A DNA stretch of 64,000 nt, taken from Vanessa cardui (taxonomy: Eukaryota > Arthropoda > Insecta > Lepidoptera > Nymphalidae). A program made the position numbers and the translations under genes. The stretch spans positions 13,330,001-13,394,000 of the forward strand of contig NC_061154.1 of the NCBI RefSeq assembly GCF_905220365.1, written 5' to 3'. Below, piece after piece: positions 45,389-56,599 of this stretch (position 1 is the first letter of the stretch; each line of letters opens with the position of its first letter). The notes under the pieces are model-generated. The model was not told the DNA's origin, did not search any database, and saw nothing but the letters and a program-made list of their open reading frames with translations.

Positions 45389-48300
45389 CAGGTACGCCGT
45401 TCACGCAATATAAAATTTTAGTTGTCAGTGATAACGATATATCAGCAATTACTTAGCCTACAATAGAAACGGCGTATTATTAATGTCTTAGTCCATAATA
45501 ATGTTCTAATTAAAAAAAAAAAAAGAAGTGTTCGACTAAGCTGTCAGCTTTTCGCATGGCGCTAATTTACGTAATACGTAAACGTAGCAAAGCATTTAGT
45601 AGTCTATACTAATTACTCGCTAATCATCGTCATGTTTGTTTTTGCTTAGTTTTAAATCGTTCAAAATGTTATTTTATACTATATAAGAATATTATTTTAT
45701 TTAAAATGATTAAATTTCGTATACAATTTCAATATGTTCGTAACAGAAAAATACTTTTCATAGCACTGCACCAATATTAAAGATACACGACTACACGACT
45801 ATCAAGATGAACGCCTTTTCGTTTAACGTATATTTTAACATTCATTCTTTCTCAACTTGACAAAGACTAAACGATAAGTACGTTTTTGTTTTACATTAAA
45901 TAGAAAATGTACCTTAACCGTACTAAAAGATAAATATTATTGTAATAATTAAAAACATACTTTATATTTATTTATTACACGAACATTCTTACTTTTAATT
46001 ATTACTTTTGTTTAATTTATATTGTCAATACATACATTGTGTAATATATAGCACATGGTGAGACTAACTGTAAGTATAACCTTTGCTTGGATAATTTTGA
46101 AGTGTTTATTTTTTATTTTTGGATGTGATATTGTATCTACTGTTGGTTGTCCTACTGAAAATAAAATAAAAACATATATTTTTAAAAACATTTTACAATT
46201 TGACAACGGATTTCTCGCTGTTTGTGATTTCATCGTTACCTGGAATCAATATAAAAATATTCTTATTTTGAAATGTTTTTAAGCTTTTTTAGTTTGTACA
46301 ACAAGCTTATGACATGTGAGCTTTATGATTGTAATTTTTTTTTATACAAACAGTAACAGAAAGTATAGACGGGTGAACTTAGATATGAATTTCAATAGAT
46401 GGCATTTCCACAAATGTTTTTTTCTATGTAATTCTGCAATGTAAATTAAAATCCTTCGAAAACATTATAGATAAAAAGTATCAAATACAACCTATATTTA
46501 AAATGGTTTAAAGGGATTATATTAAATTTAATTTATTAAGCAGTTGGACACATTTGTTTTATTTTATTCGTTTTTTGTAATCTTCAATTTTCTTCAACTA
46601 AAAAGTTGTTTATCTATTAGATATATAGTATGCACTCACTGTTAAAATATTTTTATAGTATTGACTGCAATATAAATAGATACAAACATGCCTCATGATT
46701 ACTCAGGCTATTGGTTTGTGAAATTATGAGACGGTTTCATTGAAACGAATAAATCAGTTTTGAGAGTTTCATTTGTATTTTGAACTAACACGTTCCGAAT
46801 TCCGTAAATGAATTGAAATTACTGTAAACCTATTTCCGATAAATATATAAATGAAATATTAAATATTTATAAAATATATTTCTTTCAAACTGATTGAACA
46901 AACTCTCGTCATTCCAGTGTAATCCAAATATCAGTTTTCAAAAATCTGTGTCGTAAAGTTTACGCCAAAGTTTCAAGCCAGAAGTAACCCCTGCCATTTC
47001 TTCCCAGCATTCGTATTCATGTAGGGTTTATATTGGTCGCAAAAATAGCGTTCTATTAATCTAATGACCAATACTATTAATTATTATTACTTTTATTTGG
47101 TAGGGACGCAATAAACAACGATAGAAAACTATTACATGTTTGTTGAAAACCACTACTTCACAAAATCGTCACTCGGCTTTCCTCGTTTCATTAAGTTTCA
47201 GGTTGCTAGTAAGAATCACTAAGAACACATTATTTTATTTCAACATACCTATATATAAATGTCAATTATCACTTACAATTGATAAAACTACTATTTCCGT
47301 AGGTTTGTTTCATTTTATATACTTGCTTACTTTTATTACCAAACATATTTTTTTACGTTTTAAAATGTTACACAGAAATAAAACATAAATCGACAAACGG
47401 TAAAGCATTTTAAAACGAATTTTTCACATTCCTCTCATATATTTTTTAGATATAATAAATGCTTGCGCTTTACGTACAAAAAAATCGACAAACTATTGAC
47501 ACCAAACAGATGCCGAATTGATTTTTAAATAAAATATTTTCGATGATCCAAATAATGATATCGGTATTTCGCAATTGAGATATTTTAAATAAAAAATATT
47601 TTATGCAATTTAAATATTTAACTCCTTGTTAAATATAATATTCGAGGATTTTTGCGAATGTAATCGTTTATGAATAGCATTAAACAAGTTATACTTAGTC
47701 GTTTTTAGGCGTTTTTGATTCTTCGATATTTAAATATTACCACCGTTACCCAAAGCAGAATTCAGCGAGAATATACGGCAAGAAACTAGCATAAACAGAT
47801 TTACAATAATCAGTGCCCTGTGCCATCATAGGCCATCACACCCGAGCCTAAATGTAGGCGTTTTTTTCTAAAACTTTATTTATTAATAGTTATTTCGTTT
47901 CTATATCTATTGACACCCATAGCGTAGTAGTTCAACTCGTATGCCGTGACGGCAAACGACACGTCGCTCTGTTATGCCCCTTGCCGACGCTCCCAGTACC
48001 CTTGTGGCTATTGTAATATAAATAAAATATATTTATTTTAGGACATAACGAAATACTATGTTTATCCATATTTATTGTAGTTGAAAAATATGTATGAATT
48101 TATTTACACGTGAATTATTTCCATTACAACATTATTTATAGATTATTGGTTATCTTTTATTACACATTTTAATAATAAGCGTTCGTTTAGATTTAAGCAT
48201 CGACCTTTAGTTTTTATGTAGTAAATTACTATCTGTATTATAAATAGCATATCACATTAATATAAAATAGTATATAAATAAACGGTATAAACGAAATATA

Positions 48301-50220
48301 CCTTAATATCTACCTGACAGACACAGGAACTTCCTTTCCGAGGCATGAGAGTGTAAACTAGCAACTTCCTGTTACTGACAATCTCTCGTCTCCTGGAAAT
48401 CTAACGCCTCACAGGCACTAGACGAATCGTGTTAACAATATACATCCCCAGCAATACTCACGCTAAAAGGATTGTATTTATTTATATCAAATATTGCAAA
48501 TACTCCCATGCCTGGCATGTAGTCTAATTTCCCATACAAAGATTCTTTGTAACAGATTTCGAGTACACAAATGGGGTGTGATACCCATAGATTAAAAATG
48601 TATTGAAATCGTAGACACGCATTTTCGTATCCGTCTTTTTTTATACTCTTGCTTACTAAACTCATGATCGTTTCTGATATGAAAATTATTTTAGCGGTAT
48701 GATAGTAAAATAAATTACAAATTCGTGAAATTCATTTTTGATTTCATATTTGATTTTTAGTTCATACAATTGTTGGTGCATATTTTTTATTATAAGATAA
48801 ATAGTATTAATATAGTAAGAAAAAATGTACATATAGATATAAACTTTCTAAAGAGCTGCTACCTTTTGGCGTATCTGTGTGTTTTTTTAATCTACACAGG
48901 TATGTAGCGTGCACGCGCCACCCGTGAGAACGCGCGCGTCTATAGCACAGATAACATCTATATTGGCACTTGTCCCTTTGCGATCTAAATTCAAACGCTT
49001 TTGACTGGCTGTTGACAAGCGCCAGTGTATTCAAGCATACGCTGTTCGCTTTTTAAACTCGATGACCGATAATAGGATAACGTTTTATTCCCAGCCTGAT
49101 AATGATTTTTAAGTTAATGTTTCAATTTTCTTTTCATCTATAACATAGTACTATTTTATACTTATTTGATGTACCCTGGAACGTTTCATATTGGTAAACC
49201 CTATATTTAATGAATGTTTCTGAAATCGCTCGATATAATAAGTCATCAGCTGTAGTAAAAAAAATTATAATAACAGTTAAGTTAATTAACTAAGTTTGTA
49301 AATATGATTTATAAAATAGGATTTTATTCGTTTATTTTTCTATCATTAAGTTTTTAAATCAAACACTATATTGTCATTAAATAAAGCAATAAATTATTGA
49401 CGCCATGAAAACAAGAATGACGTCAGTGGGAATAGTACATTTGGCGATAAATTCTAATAGTTTGCCGTTATCTAGCTTGTATCATTGTGTTCGGACGAAA
49501 TTACCTACAGTATTTACTTTAGCACCAGATAACGATTGACGCGTAAACCATGGACGAATTTACAAAGGAAATTAAAGCAAGCAATTGTAAGCCTTGTGAA
49601 TAGGTTCTAATGATTGAAATACCTTGCAGAAGTTAAAATCAGTTCGAATAATCTTTGTTACGATTCACTTATTTATACAGGTGTTATTGAAACTCCGATT
49701 CGAACGGTAATTTTTTTTTTTGTTTAAAGATTTGACAATTATGAAACATGATGTATGTTTGTAGTATATCTATGAGCTATGAAGCTATGACTGTTTCTGT
49801 GTTATAATATATTGAGCAATTATTTAGTATTACGACTCCGCCTAATGAGCGAAACTGCTCAAAATTTCATCATCTCTCAATATCAAAAGACTGTATATGA
49901 TTTTTAACAAGTGCTTGCCTAAATTTAATATTGCCGCTACTAAACAATATTCAAATATCATTATTTGAACTTCAAAACGTATCAAATTAAATGATATTGA
50001 AAATTTAATATTAATCGAAGCGTATCGTATTAAATTTATTGTATTGTTTTCAAACCGATATACCAACGAACTATAAAATTCAAAATCGTTGCCGGTGATA
50101 ATTTGCAATTTTATCGACGTATAGCAATTGTAAATACGTCCGCAATCAGCGTACAAACACCGCAAACCGAGGAAAAATATTGTTTTTCCCAGCGAAACGG
50201 GTGACACTATTTATTGAAGG
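45389..50220. other. Intergenic AT-rich DNA
   Basis: No host exon is recognised. A diverged fragment of the GGTGGTAGCTTC retroposon lies on the - strand at about 47735-47815 (TACCACCGTTACCCAAAGCA, GGCAAGAAACTAGC). A GC-richer patch lies at 47945-48010 (GACGGCAAACGACACGTCGC). Short open frames show no domains. Confidence 0.45.
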
Positions 50221-50224
50221 TTTA

Positions 50225-50390
50225 TTGGAGCCAACAATGGTTACATCCCAGGGCAATAAAGCCGGCAAACACGGGGCGCAGTCGAATTATCAATCGCCGT
50301 TTGACGTTTAGTGGCGCGCGGCGTATGCGCTGGCTTAAGGACGGGCGTCGCGCCGACGGCGGCACGCGCCTGTAGGGATGCTTTCAAATA
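50225..50390. other. GC-rich island, about 160 bp
   Basis: CAGGGCAATAAAGCCGGCAA, CACGGGGCGCAGTCGAATTA, GTGGCGCGCGGCGTATGCGC and GGACGGGCGTCGCGCCGACG lie in strongly AT-rich DNA. GGCAATAAAG resembles a posterior-Hox-type site. No open frame or repeat is recognised. It is a candidate regulatory or CpG-rich element. Confidence 0.45.
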
Positions 50391-50974
50391 ACCATCTCGT
50401 GGATATACGCTGAGCAAATATCGCTATGATGAGCTATTAAGTGAGGAGTCAAAATTATTAAAAACAAAATCTTGATATTCATGAATGTAGCTATTATTAT
50501 ACTATCATACATAAGCATTACGAAAACGTATCTACCTATATTTTTAAACTAATTTAGTAAAATATTTTTAATCATGATTGAATTAAATTAAGTATTTATT
50601 TAATATTTATTGTTTAGAAAAATTCAAGATAGTTAGTTTATTATAAAAAATTACGTATAACCGAAGTAATTACCGTAATAACAACATAATGACTAACATA
50701 CAAGCAAACAACTTTAACATACACTACTATCTTCGTACTTAAATACCAAACATAGAAAAGGGCCATTAAATATTATTTGATCTTTATAGGGATTGACCTG
50801 TTAGAAATATAAACCATCAACCGATACACCACCAAGAGTTGAAGTTTCCGTTATGTTCGTAGTTTTTACACTTGCTTACTCAATCCCCGAACCGGACCAC
50901 AACTCATACAGTTTTTTCTTTATGGGCAGAAAAAAGGACCAGGAACCGTCCAAAATTACATAAATATATAATTC
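50391..50974. other. AT-rich DNA, nothing recognised
   Basis: No open frame, repeat family or motif stands out. Confidence 0.4.
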
Positions 50975-51197
50975 TATTTAACTAACATGACTGTATTTTT
51001 AAATGTTGAATAAGTAACCACTGACTTTCTTGTCGGTTCTTCTCGGTAGAATCTACTTTCCGAAGCGGACCACTGCTTCGGAAAGTAGATTCTAGTAGAT
51101 AGTGTTGAAGCTACCAAGCTTCACTTAAAACAGTTATTAAATGACAATTCAAAAGTGCTTGTAAAAACCTACTTGAAATAAAGTACATTTTGTTTTT
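50975..51197 (+). mobile_element. Dispersed retroposon copy (GGTGGTAGCTTC family) with internal palindrome
   Basis: CTAACATGACTGTATTTTTA, TTTCTTGTCGGTTCTTCTCG, AAAAGTGCTTGTAAAAACCT and ACTTGAAATAAAGTACATTT follow the family at 18915. Where other copies read CCGAACCGGTGGTAGC, this copy carries an inverted duplication (51048-51093), so it is rearranged. Confidence 0.82.
51048..51093. repeat. Perfect 19-bp-arm palindrome inside the retroposon
   Basis: AGAATCTACTTTCCGAAGC (51048-51066) is exactly complementary to GCTTCGGAAAGTAGATTCT (51075-51093) across GGACCACT. The left arm is normal family sequence and the right arm is an inverted copy of it. Confidence 0.93.
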
Positions 51198-51722
51198 GAA
51201 CCAAATAATTATTAAGAAAATATAGTTGTGAGAAAAGTAGAAGTATAAACGTGACATAGCATAGCATTGATTACAATGCTCATCAAGCAGCAAAAGGTCG
51301 GTGAATATTCGAGACTGTCTGTATCAGATATGGTCGTCCGTAAGGGAAGGAATCATAAAAAACAGGATACAGAACTTCGCCGGCCGAAGTCAAACAGCCT
51401 TTAATAACTTCAAATGGAATTATTGGTGGTAAGACACTAATTATAAATTATTAAATTCGTCATAATAATTTAATGATGTAATTAATAAATAATTGTTTCT
51501 TTTTTTTTATTTTAAATAACTTATTTAAATCTTACAAACTATGCGTCGAAGGTTTAATATAGAGAATTTAAAATATTTTAACATAAAAATAATCCTTGAA
51601 AAATCAGTAAAGAATTTTCTAGCGTTTGGTTTCGTTAAAACATTTTCATATGTTATATATTCACAAATTGTATAAAGATGATATAATATAATATATTATA
51701 TAATAATGATACAATTTAATTA

Positions 51723-51811
51723 TTGATCGGAAGCAGTCCTTAATATTCCGCTAACTTGGTAACCCTACTTCACCCGTCACCACGGCCGCACCTAACAACC
51801 TTTCCGATCAA
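51723..51811. repeat. Spaced inverted repeat with 10-bp arms around a GC-richer core
   Basis: TTGATCGGAA (51723-51732) and TTCCGATCAA (51802-51811) bracket a 69-bp GC-richer stretch with CACCCGTCACCACGGCCGCA. It may be a very small mobile element or chance. Confidence 0.5.
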
Positions 51812-52319
51812 ACATAAACATTCAAAACATACTTTAAATATATTATAATAGGGTACAATTTCCTTTGAAATATTATTTTAATAAAATTATTTATAATTGA
51901 GCTGTTATACTTATCATAGGGCTCAAAATGGCACGGTTAATATGGAAGAATTTTTGAGCGTAAGTTTTAAAGCCTGGGTCGACGGCAGCGGAGTCTTTAT
52001 TGTTACTGTATGATATAAAATATGACTTTGTAATGTGGGGTAATAGCTACGGATTAACTACTGCCGATCTTGGCTAACGCTGTCATACAAAACTGTATGA
52101 ATTATTTATAGCGAAAACGAAATGTGGGAATGAATTAAATTTAATAAACTCTTTGCATTAGTTAACTATTTCTCATGTATGCATACGATACGTTACGATT
52201 CCTGAACTTTAGGCTCAGAAATTTATTTAAAATGTATACGTTTTTAATATACATCTCTAGTGTCTCAATCTATTATAGTATATGGGATTTGTTTTTTAAG
52301 TAAAATGTTATTCTTTCGA

Positions 52320-52410
52320 TGAAATTAGACACATGCAGGTTTCCTCACGATATTTTCCTTCACCGCCGAGCACGAGATGAATTATAAACACAAATTAAGC
52401 ACATATATAT
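52320..52410 (-). mobile_element. tRNA-derived SINE, internal fragment
   Basis: ACACATGCAGGTTTCCTCAC, then GATATTTTCCTTCACCGCCG and ATGAATTATAAACACAAATT is the reverse complement of the middle of the SINE at 45045-45376. Confidence 0.85.
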
Positions 52411-52791
52411 AGTGTTATTCTTTAGAATAAAATTAGAAGTTCGATAAAAAAAATGCATCAAGAAAGAGATAAACAATTTATTTTTCTTGGTATGTGAATA
52501 ACATAGACACACTTTTTATGTCTAACAGAATATACTAATAAAACGTACATAAAAAGTATGAATACATACATATAAGGTTGCTCTTCCCAATTCCGCCCGC
52601 CCGTTTAGTTATAGACTATTGGCGTCTCAAGCGCGAATTCACGTACTTGTTACTACTAAAACGTCGTCGCTGTTGTACTGGACTTGTCGTCGTCAATGTA
52701 CTTTAACGTATTAAAATAATTCATAGATAATATTTAAAATAGTAACAGCAAAGTCAAGCAAATAACAAATGAATTATTTATTTGAACAGAG

Positions 52792-53030
52792 TCGGATTTA
52801 AAGGTCTGGAGGCCCAAGAGCAACACCCAGTGAAGGCCCTAGACCAATAGTGGCCTGGAAACCCTAATAATTATATAATTAATTAGAATATTTTAAGTTC
52901 AATCAGTACAAATAATGTATACACATTATTATAATTTGACTATATCTAGATATTTGTTGAGTCATCGGAATTTCTATCGTGGGTTTCTATGTGGAGGCCC
53001 TTGGGCTAGTTGCCCTCCCTTAAATCCGGC
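52792..53030. mobile_element. MITE-like repeat with GTCGGATTTAA termini
   Basis: The left end GTCGGATTTAAAGGTCTGGA and GGCCCAAGAGCAAC is mirrored at the right, where the reverse complement reads GGCCGGATTTAAGGGAGGGC and then AACTAGCCCAAGGGCC. The arms are imperfect but in the right order. The intervening open frame (52915 onward) is translated repeat. Confidence 0.55.
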
Positions 53031-53104
53031 CATACATCTGCGAATGTTTCTATATGATGAGTGTTTAAGTCAAAGGATGTTTAAGACCAGTTTAATAAAT
53101 TCGT

Positions 53105-53335
53105 TAACGAAATCTCATCATCATCCTCCTGCCCTTATCCCAATTTTATTTGGGGTCGGCGCAGCATGTCTTGTCCTTCCATACTTATCTGTCAGACGTT
53201 AATTCACAAGTAACATTCTTTCTAACCATATCGTCTTTCACACAATCCATCCATCGTTTTCTTGGTCGTCATCTACCTCTATATCCATCCACATACTCAA
53301 GGCCATCGTTACCGAAATATATCAATGTTTATTGA
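53105..53335 (-). mobile_element. Non-LTR retrotransposon 3'-end fragment
   Basis: ATCATCATCCTCCTGCCCTT, then ATCCCAATTTTATTTGGGGT and CGGCGCAGCATGTCTTG, followed by CTTTCACACAATCCATCCAT and TCTTGGTCGTCATCTACC, is a familiar lepidopteran LINE tail on the - strand, with its (ATG)n-type end. The open frames on the + strand here are not genes. Confidence 0.7.
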
Positions 53336-53754
53336 GTAACTTATTATTATATTTAATTGCATCGGAACGTGGAAAATATATTATACAATGACACAACAAT
53401 CTACGGTAGCGCAGACTAGAATATCTGACTATGAATATATGAATCATCCAATTTTTCTGAGAAACAACTCACACGCGAAAATTGTATTATACAAAATATT
53501 TCGTAACCTACATTTTTTTCACGAGCATCGCATAAATATTTTATTAAGCATATGAAAATTCAGAGACGGCTTTGAACTCGAATTTTCCAGGAAATAAAAT
53601 GTTCTGACAACTAAGAAATCTTGGCAATCTATAACCTAATCCAATAGTAATAGGAATAAATATAACTAAGATTACGTATTTCGTGATATTTTCAAATACA
53701 TCAGCTATATTTGCACTACTAAGAGTTATTTTAACTTTGCCGTTTAGTAAATTC

Positions 53755-53862
53755 AAACCGGTGGTAGCTTCACTTAATTGTAAAATAACGATACAAAAGT
53801 GCTTGTAAAAGCCTACTTGAATAAAGTTTATTTTGATTTGATTTGATTTGATTTGATTTATT
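53755..53862 (+). mobile_element. Retroposon 3' end (GGTGGTAGCTTC family) with (TTTGA)n tail
   Basis: AAACCGGTGGTAGCTTCACT, AAAAGTGCTTGTAAAAGCCT and ACTTGAATAAAGTTTATTTT end in a clean TTTGA pentamer array (about 53832-53860). This shows the tail from which other copies' TTTTGAT runs derive. Confidence 0.85.
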
Positions 53863-54814
53863 GTATATATATATGTATATCTGTATTTAAAATACAACTG
53901 CATTACACTTAACGTTACGTTAAGTGGATATAGCTACCACTTTTGAATTTATTTCCAAAATTCCGATAACAGTTTCGTTCAAAACGGCGTTTAGTCACTA
54001 ATCCAATCAAACTCTTGACCAATAATATCGCGTAACTTTTCTATCAAATGTTGTTAATTTGGCTTTACTCCTTTTGTGATTGGAATGAAGTATAGCCTAT
54101 ATATCAACATATGAATGGGTGATATCTATTGTACTAAGACGTACTCACATCATGTAGAGGTAATTTCATAAACTCTCTCTCCTCTTACTTATAAATTAGG
54201 CAGATAATCCTTTCCTTGTTGTCGTTCTAATGATCATCTTATTTAGGCATTTATTTTAAATGTGATGCTTATCTACAGCCAGGACGGATGATATTCCTTT
54301 AAATTTTAACATATTTAATGATATTGAAACAATAACAAATAAATTAACAGACTAAAGTTACAATGAAAATGTATGTAAATACATTCGATTGTTATTTCAA
54401 CAAAATAAATTTAACTTCAACAAATACATCATTTCCGGCGATACGATTCAAATTAAACTTTATAGTTAAAATAAATTTTAATTACTTTCATGGAAAAAAA
54501 AATACGAAACCGTCACCGGACGCCACGCAGATTAAATACAAACACAAAACATCGAAATTTATTGTTATTTAAAGTATTTACAATTAAACAAAAAAAACAA
54601 TTGAAATATACAAATAAAGACTAAAATAAATATATATTTCCTTTACATTATAATAATATATAGCAACTGAGTATGTTGTTATAAGCACAACGATGGAATC
54701 TGTAGTAGAGCAGGGCGGCAGAGAAAGTGCATGCCGTCACAAAAAACGTGACGCTAAACGGCATGTTTTCTGAAGCACTGTAAATCGACAGCAGCACTGC
54801 CGTGATGGCAGATT
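53863..54814. other. Intergenic AT-rich DNA
   Basis: No gene is recognised. At 54700-54800 there is a GC-richer stretch with CATGCCGT (54730-54737) and ACGGCATG (54758-54765) as hairpin arms. Confidence 0.4.
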
Positions 54815-55048
54815 TTACTTGGTGGTTGGGCTTTAATTTTGGTGCAAGCACAACTGAGTAGGTAACAATACTTAGTATTGTTTCTTGCGGTTTGAAAAAT
54901 AAGTAAATCCGTATAATTACAGGCTCTAAAATAGGTATAACGTTTTAGCTCCCAAAGTTGGTGGGTTATCGGCGGTCGAAGCGATGATTAACATTTCTAG
55001 CGGTGTCAGTTGGCTCATATTTGCCCGCCCACATAAATATATTATAAA
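54815..55048 (+). mobile_element. SINE copy, diverged (GGCACAAGGGACATAAC family)
   Basis: TTACTTGGTGGTTGGGCTTT, GCAAGCACAACTGAGTAGGT, CGTTTTAGCTCCCAAAGTTG, GTGGGTTATCGGCGG, TTAACATTTCTAGCGGTGTC and TGGCTCATATTTGCCCGCCC follow the 56298-56599 copy from head to tail. The 67-codon open frame on the - strand overlaps this repeat. Confidence 0.75.
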
Positions 55049-56297
55049 AAGTACGCGGTCATTATCCTTTTTTTTTATTATTATTACCTTAGAAGCTAAC
55101 AATTTTAAATAAAAAAATCCTTAAAATTGAAATGATGATAACTATATCAAAGAATATTTGTTTGTCAAATTATTCAAAAATAAAATTATTATAATATTTG
55201 GGCAATTAGTAAGTAACAAGAATGAAAGCTAATAGTCAGAATTTGTTTATGATAAGTAGATTTTAATCAATATATGAAACAGTTTAATTTTAAAATAATC
55301 GAAATCGGTTGTCCCAATATTGTCAGACAAGAATACTAATAAAGAATAGAATACCATTTCTGTTTGTTTGATGTTTACTGTTTAGAATTTTATAAACGTT
55401 TTTTTTTTCAAAGGTGCAGCAATTGCTCCATAATTACGATTTCATTACATAAAGCAACAAAATCTTAATGCTCCTTAATTTGAAGGAGACATGCAGTCAA
55501 TTTTATGGAATTTAAAGTAAGAAATTTGAATAAATATTGGAAATACAAACAAGAGGTAAATGAAAACTATTTAAGAACATTTTATACTGGCGTTATTAAA
55601 TAAACTTAAGCTTAAAAATATTAATAAAAATCAAAGTAATGAAAGTTATTATAAGACAAAGATTTTTCATATACTGCCAAATTATTTTTTTGCAATAGGT
55701 TGTCACTAAAACCTTTTTGAAGTGATTGTAGAAGTTGTTTAAAAATAGTTGTCTCTGCGCAGGCGCTCAGCATCTCGAATAAACTCCTGGACAATTTCTT
55801 GATAAAACGTAAACTTCAGTCTCACTGAATCCTTCAATTTATAGGACGATTGTGATTTTAATAAATCACGCCTTCCCCGTCGCGGGCACCCAGCACCTCA
55901 TTACCATTTTATTAATCCCAAGCGTTAATTTTATTGAAACTAAATTAAATGAGTCCACGTTAATTAAATGAAAATTTACGCCATTCACTTTTTATACTCA
56001 TTCATAATCATGAGCGTTTTATATATTTAGCGTCTTTTTTTATTTCACTTAATGGAATATATTAAATGATCATACAATGATGAAGGCAAGCCAAAATGAC
56101 CACGGTGTTATTCTGACGATGGCAAAGCGCCATTTTAACATTTCGAAATACCGACTCTTCAAGTCAGCCATACTCATTCAATGAGTACCAATCAAAATCA
56201 CACAATTATAATAGATTATTTGCATTAAATAAACGTTTTAAGTAATTGTTTGTAACAACTGGATGAATCTATACCGTCTATTTTTAATATCATTTTA
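55049..56297. other. Intergenic AT-rich DNA
   Basis: Nothing is recognised apart from a GC-richer patch at about 55740-55925 (GCGCAGGCGCTCAGCATCTC and CCCCGTCGCGGGCACCCAGC), which could be a conserved noncoding element. Confidence 0.4.
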
Positions 56298-56599
56298 GAT
56301 CACTTGGTGGTAGGGCTTTGTGCCCGTGCCCGTCTGGGTAGGTACCACCCACTCATCAGTTATTCTACCGCCAAATAACAGTATTCAGTATTGTTGTGTT
56401 CCGGTCTGAAGGGTGAGTGAGCCAGTGTAACTACAGGCACAAGGGACATAACATCTTAGTTCCCAAGGTTGGTGGCACATTGACGATTTAAGGAATAGTT
56501 AATATTTCTTACAGCGTCATTGTCTATGGGCGATGGTGACCACTTACCATCAGGTGACCCATATGCTCGTCCGCCAAACTATACCAAAAAAAAAAAAAA
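56298..56599 (+). mobile_element. SINE, near-complete copy with poly(A) tail (GGCACAAGGGACATAAC family)
   Basis: It runs GATCACTTGGTGGTAGGGCT, CCGTCTGGGTAGGTACCACC, TATTCTACCGCCAAATAACA, TGAGCCAGTGTAACTACAGG, CACAAGGGACATAACATCTT, TTCTTACAGCGTCATTGTCT and TGACCCATATGCTCGTCCGC, then about 15 A residues. It is one of the commonest butterfly and moth SINE types and resembles the group described as Metulj/HaSE; the name is from memory and should be checked. It is the best copy of six in this window. No clear target duplication is seen. Confidence 0.88.

Noticed and set aside
52915..53335. Two open frames of 95 and 61 codons
   Set aside because: They are translations of a MITE-like repeat and an antisense LINE tail.
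54648..54851. 67-codon hydrophobic open frame on the - strand
   Set aside because: Its start overlaps the head of a SINE copy, and the rest has no recognised family.
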